Below, piece by piece: positions 24,094 through 34,600 of a stretch of DNA of 64,000 nt (within the stretch, counting starts at the first letter, position 1; every line of letters begins with the position of its first letter). Source of the DNA: Flavobacterium nitratireducens (GTDB lineage: Bacteria; Bacteroidota; Bacteroidia; Flavobacteriales; Flavobacteriaceae). The stretch covers positions 620,001 to 684,000 of the forward strand of contig NZ_CP121111.1 in NCBI RefSeq assembly GCF_029625335.1, read 5' to 3'. The position numbers and the translations under genes are program-made. The notes under the pieces were generated by a model. It made no database searches, had not been told where the DNA came from, and saw nothing but the letters and a program-made list of their open reading frames with translations.

Positions 24094-24680
24094 CTATTTT
24101 TATCCGAGTTTAAAATTTTCTTTTCGATTCGAGTATCTGGAACTAACCAAAGCAAAGCAACTATTAAATAGATGGCTAATGGAATCCATTCATTGAAAAA
24201 AGAAATTAGTAAAGCACTAACATATAAAAGTTGAGAAGACTTTCCCTTTGTATCTTTACCGACTGCCTCTGCCAAAAATGACTTTTCACCATCAAGACAT
24301 ATAATGGTTGTTTGCAAAATAACAAAAGCAACACCACACATTAAAAGAACAATACCATAAACAGTAACTGTTGCTTTAGCAAAATCACTTTCACCCATCC
24401 AAGCGGTTGAAGCGGGTACTAATGAAAGCCAAAAGAGCAAATGAAGATTAGCCCATAAGACCTTTCCATTTACTTTAGTGGTACTATGCAATAAATGATG
24501 GTGATTATTCCAATAAATACCTACATAAATAAAACTCAAAATGTAACTTAAAAAAACAGGAAAAAGTGTGAATAAATCAATAAACTGATGTCCTTTTGGG
24601 ACTTTCAATTCCAAAACCATTATAGTGATTATAATAGCAAGTACACCATCACTAAAAGCTTCTAAACGATTTTTATTTAT
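24090..24680 (-). CDS. TMEM175-family potassium channel (DUF1211), probable ATA start
   Basis: Bacterial TMEM175 homologues form tetrameric K+-selective channels with six helices. The frame contains the family's first-helix signature RLEAFSDGVLAII only if translation starts before the first ATG (24620). The codon at the expected position is ATA (24678-24680), giving (M)NKNRLEAFSD, six bases after the ppx stop; no ATG, GTG or TTG precedes FSD. From ATA the protein has 196 aa with about six hydrophobic segments, ending near IEKKILNSDKNS. So the start codon is either a mutated or rare ATA, or a base error. It is last in the polyphosphate operon and overlaps the dnaX 3' end by four bases. Confidence 0.75.
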   Translation of the reverse strand: MNKNRLEAFSDGVLAIIITIMVLELKVPKGHQFIDLFTLFPVFLSYILSFIYVGIYWNNHHHLLHSTTKVNGKVLWANLHLLFWLSLVPASTAWMGESDFAKATVTVYGIVLLMCGVAFVILQTTIICLDGEKSFLAEAVGKDTKGKSSQLLYVSALLISFFNEWIPLAIYLIVALLWLVPDTRIEKKILNSDKNS

Positions 24681-24686
24681 ACTTTT

Positions 24687-25577
24687 TTAAATTTTACCGA
24701 AATACATAGCCTTGACGATTCCGTCTGAAAGTCCAATTTTTGGAACATAAATATTTCTAGCTCCACTCCATTTCATCGCATTCAAATAAATACGTACTGC
24801 AGGTATAATTACATCGGCACGGTCTGGATTTAACGCTAATTCAGAAATTCTCTGATCATAAGAAAGAGAATTCAAAAAGGCATATTGTGAATTGATATAC
24901 AAATAAGACAAAGGTTTATCCTGCATTTTACCAGACATTTTGAAAAGTTTGTTGATATTTCCACCCGAACCTATCAAAGATATTTCATCATAATCAGCAA
25001 CATTTGTTTTAATCCATTTCTCAATTTCATTCCAAACCACATCACAAACCATTTCGTTAAGTAATCGAACAGTTCCCACTTTAAATGATCTTGAAGTCAC
25101 AATTTTACCATTAGAAAACAAGGTAAATTCCGTACTTCCACCTCCTACATCCACAAATAAATAAGTTTGATCTGTCTTCAATAAATAGTGTAAGTCAGTT
25201 GAAGCAATAATTGCTGCTTCTTTTTTTCCATCAATAATTTCAATTTTGATGTCGGCTTTTTTCTTAATTAGGGCCACCACTTCTTTTCCATTATACGCTT
25301 CACGCATAGCCGAAGTTGCAAAAGCCTTGTAAGCTTCCACTTTGTGAACTTTCATCAAAAGTTTGAAAGCTTTCATTGCATCGACCATTCTATCTGTATT
25401 TTCAGCCGAAATTTCACCTACTGTAAAAGCATCTTGTCCTAAACGAATAGGCACACGAACCAAAGCACTTTTGTTAAATTGTGTTTCTTTACCTTCTTGT
25501 TCAACAATATTAACAACCAGTAATCTCATGGCATTAGAACCAATATCGATGGCTGCATATTTCTTAATTTTAATCAT
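24687..25577 (-). CDS. ppx: Ppx/GppA-type exopolyphosphatase
   Basis: 296 aa with the ASKHA actin-like fold: phosphate-1 motif AAIDIGSNAMRLLV, phosphate-2 motif FVDVGGGSTEFTLF, ATSAMREAYNG and a late GSGGNINKLFK. It trims polyphosphate, or cleaves pppGpp, from the chain end. It is a short form without the C-terminal HD-like domain of E. coli Ppx, as usual in Bacteroidetes. It lies 21 bases after ppk1 in the same operon, so synthesis and breakdown are co-regulated. Confidence 0.92.
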   Translation of the reverse strand: MIKIKKYAAIDIGSNAMRLLVVNIVEQEGKETQFNKSALVRVPIRLGQDAFTVGEISAENTDRMVDAMKAFKLLMKVHKVEAYKAFATSAMREAYNGKEVVALIKKKADIKIEIIDGKKEAAIIASTDLHYLLKTDQTYLFVDVGGGSTEFTLFSNGKIVTSRSFKVGTVRLLNEMVCDVVWNEIEKWIKTNVADYDEISLIGSGGNINKLFKMSGKMQDKPLSYLYINSQYAFLNSLSYDQRISELALNPDRADVIIPAVRIYLNAMKWSGARNIYVPKIGLSDGIVKAMYFGKI

Positions 25578-25598
25578 TTTTTTCTATAATTAATTATC

Positions 25599-27671
25599 TT
25601 AAAAGATAATTTCTTTTAACATGTCAACTTTTCTTTGGTAATATTTATAGGTTTCAATTTGAGCTCTAAAAATATTTTTTCCGTCATTTTTACGGTACTT
25701 ATTATCCAATTTGTAAGAATGAAAACGCGCTTTTACATTTCCTTTCCAAGCAATATCAAAATTCTCAATTAGTTCATTTTTGATTTCTTGATCATAGATA
25801 GGACAAGTTACTTCTACCCTGCCATCTAAATTTCGTGTCATAAAATCAGCAGAAGAAATATAAACTTCTGTTTGCCCTCCATTTCCAAAAATATAAATTC
25901 GTGAATGCTCTAAATAATTATCGACAATACTTATAGCTTCAATATTTTCACTCAACCCCTTAATACCTGGAATCAAAGAGCAAATTCCTCTTACTTCCAA
26001 TTGAATTTTTACACCTGCCTTACTTGCCTCATATAATTTATCAATCATATCAAAATCAGATAAACTATTCATTTTCAATTTCATAAATGCAATTCTACCT
26101 GCTCTAGCATTTAAAATTTCACGATCAATGAACTTATAAAACTTGGAACGTGTATAATGTGGAGAAACTATTAAGTGTTTATAACGATGTACTCTATAAT
26201 TAATATTAAAAAATTCAAAAATCTTAGAAATATCTTTTAATATTTGTTGGTGACTGGTAAAAAGAGTGACATCTGTGTAAATTTTAGCCGTAGATTCATT
26301 GAAATTTCCTGTTGAAATAAAGCCATAGCGTTTATTTTTCCCGTTTTCAATTCTTTCAATGACACAAATTTTACTATGAACTTTCAAACCTTTGATACCA
26401 AAAATAAGTTCAATTCCTTCTTGCTGCATTTGTTCGGCATAGGAAATATTAGAAGCCTCATCAAATCGGGCTTGTAATTCGATTTGAACGGTTACTTTCT
26501 TACCATTTTTGGCAGCATTTATCAAGGAACTAATAATTTGTGAATTTTTAGCTAATCGATATAATGTAATTTTAATTGTGGTAACTTTTGGGTCTAATGC
26601 AGCTTCTCTTAAAAATTTTGTCAAATAAGAAAATGATTGATAAGGGGCATGTAACAAATAATCTTTCTTACTTATTTTTTCCAAAATACTACCTTCTAAA
26701 CTTAGACCAGGAATTGGCAATGGAATGTTTTTCTTATACAGTAAATCATATCTACCTAGATTAGGAAATTCCATATAATCTCTCCTATTATGATATCTTC
26801 CACCGGGAATAATACTATCAGTAGAAACAATTTTCATTTTATCAAGGAAAAACTGTAAGGTATCCTCTTCAATTTCCTGATCGTATATAAAACGTACAGG
26901 CTCACCTATTCGTCTATCTTTGACACTAGTAGAAATTTTCTCTAACATACTTTTACTCAGGTCACTATCAATTTCTAACTGTGCATCCCTACTTATTTTT
27001 ATCATGTGTGCACTAACACTTTCATAATCAAAAATATTAAATATACTTTTTAGATTATGCCTTATTACATCATCTATCAATATCACATATTTTTTGTTAT
27101 CTGTAGAAGGTAACACCACAAAACGATTCATTGTTTTAGGAATTTCAATGATCGCATAGTGAACTTCGGCATCTTTTTTCATCACTAATTTTACAGCCAA
27201 ATAACCAATATTATCCTTCAATAATGGAAATTCGGCCAAATCATTCAAGATAATTGTAACCAATTCTGGGCTCAAGGTTTGTATAAAGAAATCTTTTAAA
27301 AATATCTCTTGTTCATCCGAAATTTCATTTTCGTTGATAATAAAAATATTTTCCGTTTCCAATTTAGATTCGATATCTTTTAGAATTGCAAGACTTTCGG
27401 CCTGATGTTCTATAACAATTTCGGTAATATCCTTAATTAATTGTTGTGCAGATATACCTCCTAATATTTTTTCACCCGTTTTACCAGACAAACTTAATCT
27501 ACGGATAGCTGCAAAACGAACTCTAAAAAATTCATCCAAATTATTTGAAAAAATCCCTATAAATCTTAATCTGTCTAATAAAGGAACCGAATCATCCCCT
27601 GCTTCTTGAAGTACTCTGGCGTTAAATGCTAACCAACTTTTTTCTCTATCAATATATTTTTGATCAAACAT
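25599..27671 (-). CDS. ppk1: polyphosphate kinase 1
   Basis: Makes polyphosphate from ATP by an autophosphorylated histidine. The 690-aa protein shows the N-terminal helical domain (REKSWLAFNARVLQEAGD), the head domain, and two phospholipase-D-like domains. The first carries the catalytic His in GIKGLKVHSKICVIER and the second is marked by SSADFMTRNLDGRVEV. Full length for the family. It lies between sixA (3 bases upstream) and ppx, and all are on the minus strand. Confidence 0.96.
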   Translation of the reverse strand: MFDQKYIDREKSWLAFNARVLQEAGDDSVPLLDRLRFIGIFSNNLDEFFRVRFAAIRRLSLSGKTGEKILGGISAQQLIKDITEIVIEHQAESLAILKDIESKLETENIFIINENEISDEQEIFLKDFFIQTLSPELVTIILNDLAEFPLLKDNIGYLAVKLVMKKDAEVHYAIIEIPKTMNRFVVLPSTDNKKYVILIDDVIRHNLKSIFNIFDYESVSAHMIKISRDAQLEIDSDLSKSMLEKISTSVKDRRIGEPVRFIYDQEIEEDTLQFFLDKMKIVSTDSIIPGGRYHNRRDYMEFPNLGRYDLLYKKNIPLPIPGLSLEGSILEKISKKDYLLHAPYQSFSYLTKFLREAALDPKVTTIKITLYRLAKNSQIISSLINAAKNGKKVTVQIELQARFDEASNISYAEQMQQEGIELIFGIKGLKVHSKICVIERIENGKNKRYGFISTGNFNESTAKIYTDVTLFTSHQQILKDISKIFEFFNINYRVHRYKHLIVSPHYTRSKFYKFIDREILNARAGRIAFMKLKMNSLSDFDMIDKLYEASKAGVKIQLEVRGICSLIPGIKGLSENIEAISIVDNYLEHSRIYIFGNGGQTEVYISSADFMTRNLDGRVEVTCPIYDQEIKNELIENFDIAWKGNVKARFHSYKLDNKYRKNDGKNIFRAQIETYKYYQRKVDMLKEIIF

Positions 27672-27674
27672 TAT

Positions 27675-28160
27675 TTATTTTAAGTCTTTTGGTATTATTA
27701 TTTTATTAGTCTGCCCTTTATTGATAGTATCCCAACTATCTGTTTCAAATTGTAGTGAAACAAAACCACTTGTAGGAACATTTTCAATAAATACATTTCC
27801 AAATTTATTAACAAAATTTGTAATTGCAGCATTATGACCAAAAAGAATTACACTATCAAATGTATTCGAACAAGATTTAACAATCATTTCCAATTGCTTT
27901 CCTTCGAAAGTATATAATTCTTGATTGTAGATAATATTTTCAACTGGATACAAGATATTTTGAGCAAAAATAATAGCAGTATCCGAAGCACGTTTAGCTG
28001 GACTACTCCAAATTACAAATTTTTTAGGTAAATATTTTTGAATATTTGAAGATACTAAATGAGCATCTTGCAATCCACGTTGGTCTAATGGCCTGTCTAT
28101 ATCTTTTAATGGTGTATCCCAATTCGATTTGGCATGTCTAATTAAAACTAAATTTTTCAT
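27675..28160 (-). CDS. SixA-like histidine phosphatase
   Basis: 161 aa from ATG 28160 (MKNLVLIRHAKSNWDTP), the position at which SixA proteins begin; an upstream in-frame ATG would add a nonconserved 14-residue segment. Catalytic residues: RHAKS motif His, partner His in LFGHNAAITNF, Arg in PAKRASDTA. E. coli SixA dephosphorylates phosphohistidine on signalling or PTS proteins. First gene of the polyphosphate operon, which suggests a link to phosphate or phosphohistidine turnover. Confidence 0.88.
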   Translation of the reverse strand: MKNLVLIRHAKSNWDTPLKDIDRPLDQRGLQDAHLVSSNIQKYLPKKFVIWSSPAKRASDTAIIFAQNILYPVENIIYNQELYTFEGKQLEMIVKSCSNTFDSVILFGHNAAITNFVNKFGNVFIENVPTSGFVSLQFETDSWDTINKGQTNKIIIPKDLK

Positions 28161-28202
28161 ATCGATATGATTAAATGAATTAATTCTTCGTGAATTCCTC
28201 AA

Positions 28203-28688
28203 AAAGAAAGATACAATTTATAGGTCAAAATATAAAATTTATTAATCATAAAAATTCTTTTTTACTTTCTCAAATTCATCATTGAATATTTAAAAATAAA
28301 TAAAATTACTACAAATGTTAACTTTTAACATACTTAAACAGTAAAAAACGCATTTTATCGAATATTTTCTTACATATTATTTTAATATGTGATACTTTTG
28401 AAATCATCTTTAAAAAAAAAATATTTAAATCAAAATTGCAAACAAAATAATTACTAACAAATTTCAATCAGAATAGGTTTAGTATTACAAAGACATAAAC
28501 TATAAAAGAATATATTAACGAAATTTTAGGGTTTGTTATACAAATAAAAACGCCTTTTAACGGGTATTTATGTTTTTCAAAGAGAAAATTTACTTTAAAA
28601 AACGAATGTGAGTAGTTTAGCTTTAAAATAGAATATTTTTATTTTTTCAGCTATAGAATTTAGCTCCAATTATCTTAAAATTCATTGT
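28203..28688 (+). promoter_or_regulatory. 486-base upstream region of the sprB-like gene
   Basis: AT-rich noncoding stretch. A -7 box TACTTTTG lies at 28393-28400; just upstream, ACATATT and AATATGT (about 28372-28390) form a palindrome where the -33 element should be, so a regulator could block it. From there the leader is about 280 bases, with no further open frame. No clear promoter for the divergent sixA operon was found; candidate sites near 28210-28240 are weak. Confidence 0.35.
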
Positions 28689-31600
28689 ATGAAAACAACT
28701 TTACTCAAACTAGAATTAAAGCAAACTTTCATATTTGGCTTACTACTATTCTTTATTAGTATTACCAATAGTTTTGCTCAGGACACCTTTGATGGTAAAT
28801 ACTGTCCTGGACCAGGTGCTTCTGGAGATGAATATGCAACAGGCACAGTCTTTAGTCAGGTCTTAAGACAAAGTCCCTCCTCAACATGTCAAATAGGAAC
28901 AATTCATGCCAAAGTCGATACTCAAAATCAAATATTGAGATTAGGAATGAATATAGGTAATGGAGGTGCTGCGCTTTTTAGACTATATTTAGATACTGAT
29001 AACAATCCTTCAATAGGTTTGACTTCTGACAATTTTGGTGGAACACTAACTATTCCAGGAGCAGACTATATTTTAGAAATTAATTCTAATGCATCTACTT
29101 TCAAATTATATTCCGGAAGTGGAAGTACTAAAACAGAGCTAACTGTAAATAATGGTTTAGCTGCGCTAAATGGAAGCGCCACGGGTTGTAATAGTGGTGG
29201 TGGATCGTTTTTAGAATTCAATATTCCTTTTGGAAGTATTGGATTTAATATCTGTAATGCAAACAGCCCAGGAACTATCAATATTTCAAAATTAGCATCT
29301 GTTAGTGGTAATTCAGAAAACTCAAGTTTATGTGAAAACATATCTCTTACTTTTGGAATTCCATTAAAAGGATCTGTCAGTCCAGATGCAACGGTATGTT
29401 CAGGAACTAATAGCACAATTTTAACTGCCACAGTTCCATCTGGTTCAACTATCGTAAAATGGCAATCTTCCATAAGCCCATTCACCACATGGACTGATAT
29501 AACTAACACTTCTACAACTTATACAGCAACCAACCTAACTGAAACTAAATTATTCAGAGCTGTATTCTCAAATGCCGGTTTGTGTAGTGGAAGCAATATT
29601 GCAACATCTGAAGCAAAAATAACTGTTACCGCTCCTCCGAGTATATCTACAACCAAAAATAACGTTTCATGTTACAATGGCAATAATGGACAAGCTACAG
29701 CTTCAGCTAGTGGAGGAACTGGTCCTTATACTTATTCCTGGAATACAAACCCTGTACAAACTACGGCAACTGCATCTAATCTTGCTGCAGGTACTTATTC
29801 TGTGACTGTAACTGATTCTAAAGGTTGCTCTACTTCTGCTGAAGTTACTATCACACAACCTGATGCAGCCTTAAGTGCTAGTATTTCTAATCCAACTAAT
29901 GTAAATTGTTATGGTGAAGCTACTGGTGAGGCTACTGTAAGTGTTTCTGGTGGTACAGCTTCTTACTCTTACTCTTGGAATACAAACCCTGTACAAACTA
30001 CGGCAACTGCATCTAATCTTGCTGCAGGTACTTATACTGTGACTGTAACTGATTCTAAAGGTTGCTCTACTTCTGCTGAAGTTACTATCACACAACCTGA
30101 TGCAGCCTTAAGTGCTAGTATTTCTAATCCAACTAATGTAAATTGTTATGGTGAAGCTACTGGTGAGGCTACTGTAAGTGTTTCTGGTGGTACAGCTTCT
30201 TACTCTTACTCTTGGAATACAAACCCTGTACAAACTACGGCAACTGCATCTAATCTTGCTGCAGGTACTTATACTGTGACTGTAACTGATTCTAAAGGTT
30301 GCTCTACTTCTGCTGAAGTTACTATTACACAACCTGATGCAGCCTTAAGTGCTAGTATTTCTAATCCAACTAATGTAAATTGTTATGGTGAAGCTACTGG
30401 TGAGGCTACTGTAAGTGTTTCTGGTGGTACAGCTTCTTACTCTTACTCTTGGAATACAAACCCTGTACAAACTACGGCAACTGCATCTAATCTTGCTGCA
30501 GGTACTTATTCTGTGACTGTAACTGATTCTAAAGGTTGCTCTACTTCTGCTGAAGTTACTATTACACAACCTGATGCAGCCTTAAGTGCTAGTATTTCTA
30601 ATCCAACTAATGTAAATTGTTATGGTGAAGCTACTGGTGAGGCTACTGTAAGTGTTTCTGGTGGTACAGCTTCTTACTCTTACTCTTGGAATACAAACCC
30701 TGTACAAACTACGGCAACTGCATCTAATCTTGCTGCAGGTACTTATTCTGTGACTGTAACTGATTCTAAAGGTTGCTCTACTTCTGCTGAAGTTACTATT
30801 ACACAACCTGATGCAGCCTTAAGTGCTAGTATTTCTAATCCAACTAATGTAAATTGTTATGGTGAAGCTACTGGTGAGGCTACTGTAAGTGTTTCTGGTG
30901 GTACAGCTTCTTACTCTTACTCTTGGAATACAAACCCTGTACAAACTACAGCAACTGCATCTAATCTTGCTGCAGGTACTTATTCTGTGACTGTAACTGA
31001 TTCTAAAGGTTGCTCTACTTCTGCTGAAGTTACTATCACACAACCTGATGCAGCCTTAAGTGCTAGTATTTCTAATCCAACTAATGTAAATTGTTATGGT
31101 GAAGCTACTGGTGAGGCTACTGTAAGTGTTTCTGGTGGTACAGCTTCTTACTCTTACTCTTGGAATAAAAACCCTGTACAAACTACAGCAACTGCATCTA
31201 ATCTTGCTGCAGGTACTTATACTGTGACTGTAACTGATTCTAAAGGTTGCTCTACTTCTGCTGAAGTTACTATTACACAACCTGATGCAGCCTTAAGTGC
31301 TAGTATTTCTAATCCAACTAATGTAAATTGTTATGGTGAAGCTACTGGTGAGGCTACTGTAAGTGTTTCTGGTGGTACAGCTTCTTACTCTTACTCTTGG
31401 AATACAAACCCTGTACAAACTACAGCAACTGCATCTAATCTTGCTGCAGGTACTTATACTGTGACTGTAACTGATTCTAAAGGTTGCTCTACTTCTGCTG
31501 AAGTTACTATCACACAACCTGATGCAGCCTTAAGTGCTAGTATTTCTAATCCAACTAATGTAAATTGTTATGGTGAAGCTACTGGTGAGGCTACTGTAAG

Positions 31601-34600
31601 TGTTTCTGGTGGTACAGCTTCTTACTCTTACTCTTGGAATACAAACCCTGTACAAACTACGGCAACTGCATCTAATCTTGCTGCAGGTACTTATACTGTG
31701 ACTGTAACTGATTCTAAAGGTTGCTCTACTTCTGCTGAAGTTACTATTACACAACCTGATGCAGCCTTAAGTGCTAGTATTTCTAATCCAACTAATGTAA
31801 ATTGTTATGGTGAAGCTACTGGTGAGGCTACTGTAAGTGTTTCTGGTGGTACAGCTTCTTACTCTTACTCTTGGAATACAAACCCTGTACAAACTACGGC
31901 AACTGCATCTAATCTTGCTGCAGGTACTTATTCTGTGACTGTAACTGATTCTAAAGGTTGCTCTACTTCTGCTGAAGTTACTATTACACAACCTGATGCA
32001 GCCTTAAGTGCTAGTATTTCTAATCCAACTAATGTAAATTGTTATGGTGAAGCTACTGGTGAGGCTACTGTAAGTGTTTCTGGTGGTACAGCTTCTTACT
32101 CTTACTCTTGGAATACAAACCCTGTACAAACTACGGCAACTGCATCTAATCTTGCTGCAGGTACTTATTCTGTGACTGTAACTGATTCTAAAGGTTGCTC
32201 TACTTCTGCTGAAGTTACTATTACACAACCTGATGCAGCCTTAAGTGCTAGTATTTCTAATCCAACTAATGTAAATTGTTATGGTGAAGCTACTGGTGAG
32301 GCTACTGTAAGTGTTTCTGGTGGTACAGCTTCTTACTCTTACTCTTGGAATACAAACCCTGTACAAACTACAGCAACTGCATCTAATCTTGCTGCAGGTA
32401 CTTATTCTGTGACTGTAACTGATTCTAAAGGTTGCTCTACTTCTGCTGAAGTTACTATCACACAACCTGATGCAGCCTTAAGTGCTAGTATTTCTAATCC
32501 AACTAATGTAAATTGTTATGGTGAAGCTACTGGTGAGGCTACTGTAAGTGTTTCTGGTGGTACAGCTTCTTACTCTTACTCTTGGAATACAAACCCTGTA
32601 CAAACTACAGCAACTGCATCTAATCTTGCTGCAGGTACTTATACTGTGACTGTAACTGATTCTAAAGGTTGCTCTACTTCTGCTGAAGTTACTATTACAC
32701 AACCTGATGCAGCCTTAAGTGCTAGTATTTCTAATCCAACTAATGTAAATTGTTATGGTGAAGCTACTGGTGAGGCTACTGTAAGTGTTTCTGGTGGTAC
32801 AGCTTCTTACTCTTACTCTTGGAATACAAACCCTGTACAAACTACAGCAACTGCATCTAATCTTGCTGCAGGTACTTATACTGTGACTGTAACTGATTCT
32901 AAAGGTTGCTCTACTTCTGCTGAAGTTACTATCACACAACCTGATGCAGCCTTAAGTGCTAGTATTTCTAATCCAACTAATGTAAATTGTTATGGTGAAG
33001 CTACTGGTGAGGCTACTGTAAGTGTTTCTGGTGGTACAGCTTCTTACTCTTACTCTTGGAATACAAACCCTGTACAAACTACGGCAACTGCATCTAATCT
33101 TGCTGCAGGTACTTATACTGTGACTGTAACTGATTCTAAAGGTTGCTCTACTTCTGCTGAAGTTACTATCACACAACCTGATGCAGCCTTAAGTGCTAGT
33201 ATTTCTAATCCAACTAATGTAAATTGTTATGGTGAAGCTACTGGTGAGGCTACTGTAAGTGTTTCTGGTGGTACAGCTTCTTACTCTTACTCTTGGAATA
33301 CAAACCCTGTACAAACTACGGCAACTGCATCTAATCTTGCTGCAGGTACTTATTCTGTGACTGTAACTGATTCTAAAGGTTGCTCTACTTCTGCTGAAGT
33401 TACTATCACACAACCTGATGCAGCCTTAAGTGCTAGTATTTCTAATCCAACTAATGTAAATTGTTATGGTGAAGCTACTGGTGAGGCTACTGTAAGTGTT
33501 TCTGGTGGTACAGCTTCTTACTCTTACTCTTGGAATACAAACCCTGTACAAACTACGGCAACTGCATCTAATCTTGCTGCAGGTACTTATTCTGTGACTG
33601 TAACTGATTCTAAAGGTTGCTCTACTTCTGCTGAAGTTACTATCACACAACCTGATGCAGCCTTAAGTGCTAGTATTTCTAATCCAACTAATGTAAATTG
33701 TTATGGTGAAGCTACTGGTGAGGCTACTGTAAGTGTTTCTGGTGGTACAGCTTCTTACTCTTACTCTTGGAATACAAACCCTGTACAAACTACAGCAACT
33801 GCATCTAATCTTGCTGCAGGTACTTATTCTGTGACTGTAACTGATTCTAAAGGTTGCTCTACTTCTGCTGAAGTTACTATCACACAACCTGATGCAGCCT
33901 TAAGTGCTAGTATTTCTAATCCAACTAATGTAAATTGTTATGGTGAAGCTACTGGTGAGGCTACTGTAAGTGTTTCTGGTGGTACAGCTTCTTACTCTTA
34001 CTCTTGGAATACAAACCCTGTACAAACTACAGCAACTGCATCTAATCTTGCTGCAGGTACTTATTCTGTGACTGTAACTGATTCTAAAGGTTGCTCTACT
34101 TCTGCTGAAGTTACTATTACACAACCTGATGCAGCCTTAAGTGCTAGTATTTCTAATCCAACTAATGTAAATTGTTATGGTGAAGCTACTGGTGAGGCTA
34201 CTGTAAGTGTTTCTGGTGGTACAGCTTCTTACTCTTACTCTTGGAATACAAACCCTGTACAAACTACAGCAACTGCATCTAATCTTGCTGCAGGTACTTA
34301 TTCTGTGACTGTAACTGATTCTAAAGGTTGCTCTACTTCTGCTGAAGTTACTATCACACAACCTGATGCAGCCTTAAGTGCTAGTATTTCTAATCCAACT
34401 AATGTAAATTGTTATGGTGAAGCTACTGGTGAGGCTACTGTAAGTGTTTCTGGTGGTACAGCTTCTTACTCTTACTCTTGGAATACAAACCCTGTACAAA
34501 CTACAGCAACTGCATCTAATCTTGCTGCAGGTACTTATACTGTGACTGTAACTGATTCTAAAGGTTGCTCTACTTCTGCTGAAGTTACTATTACACAACC

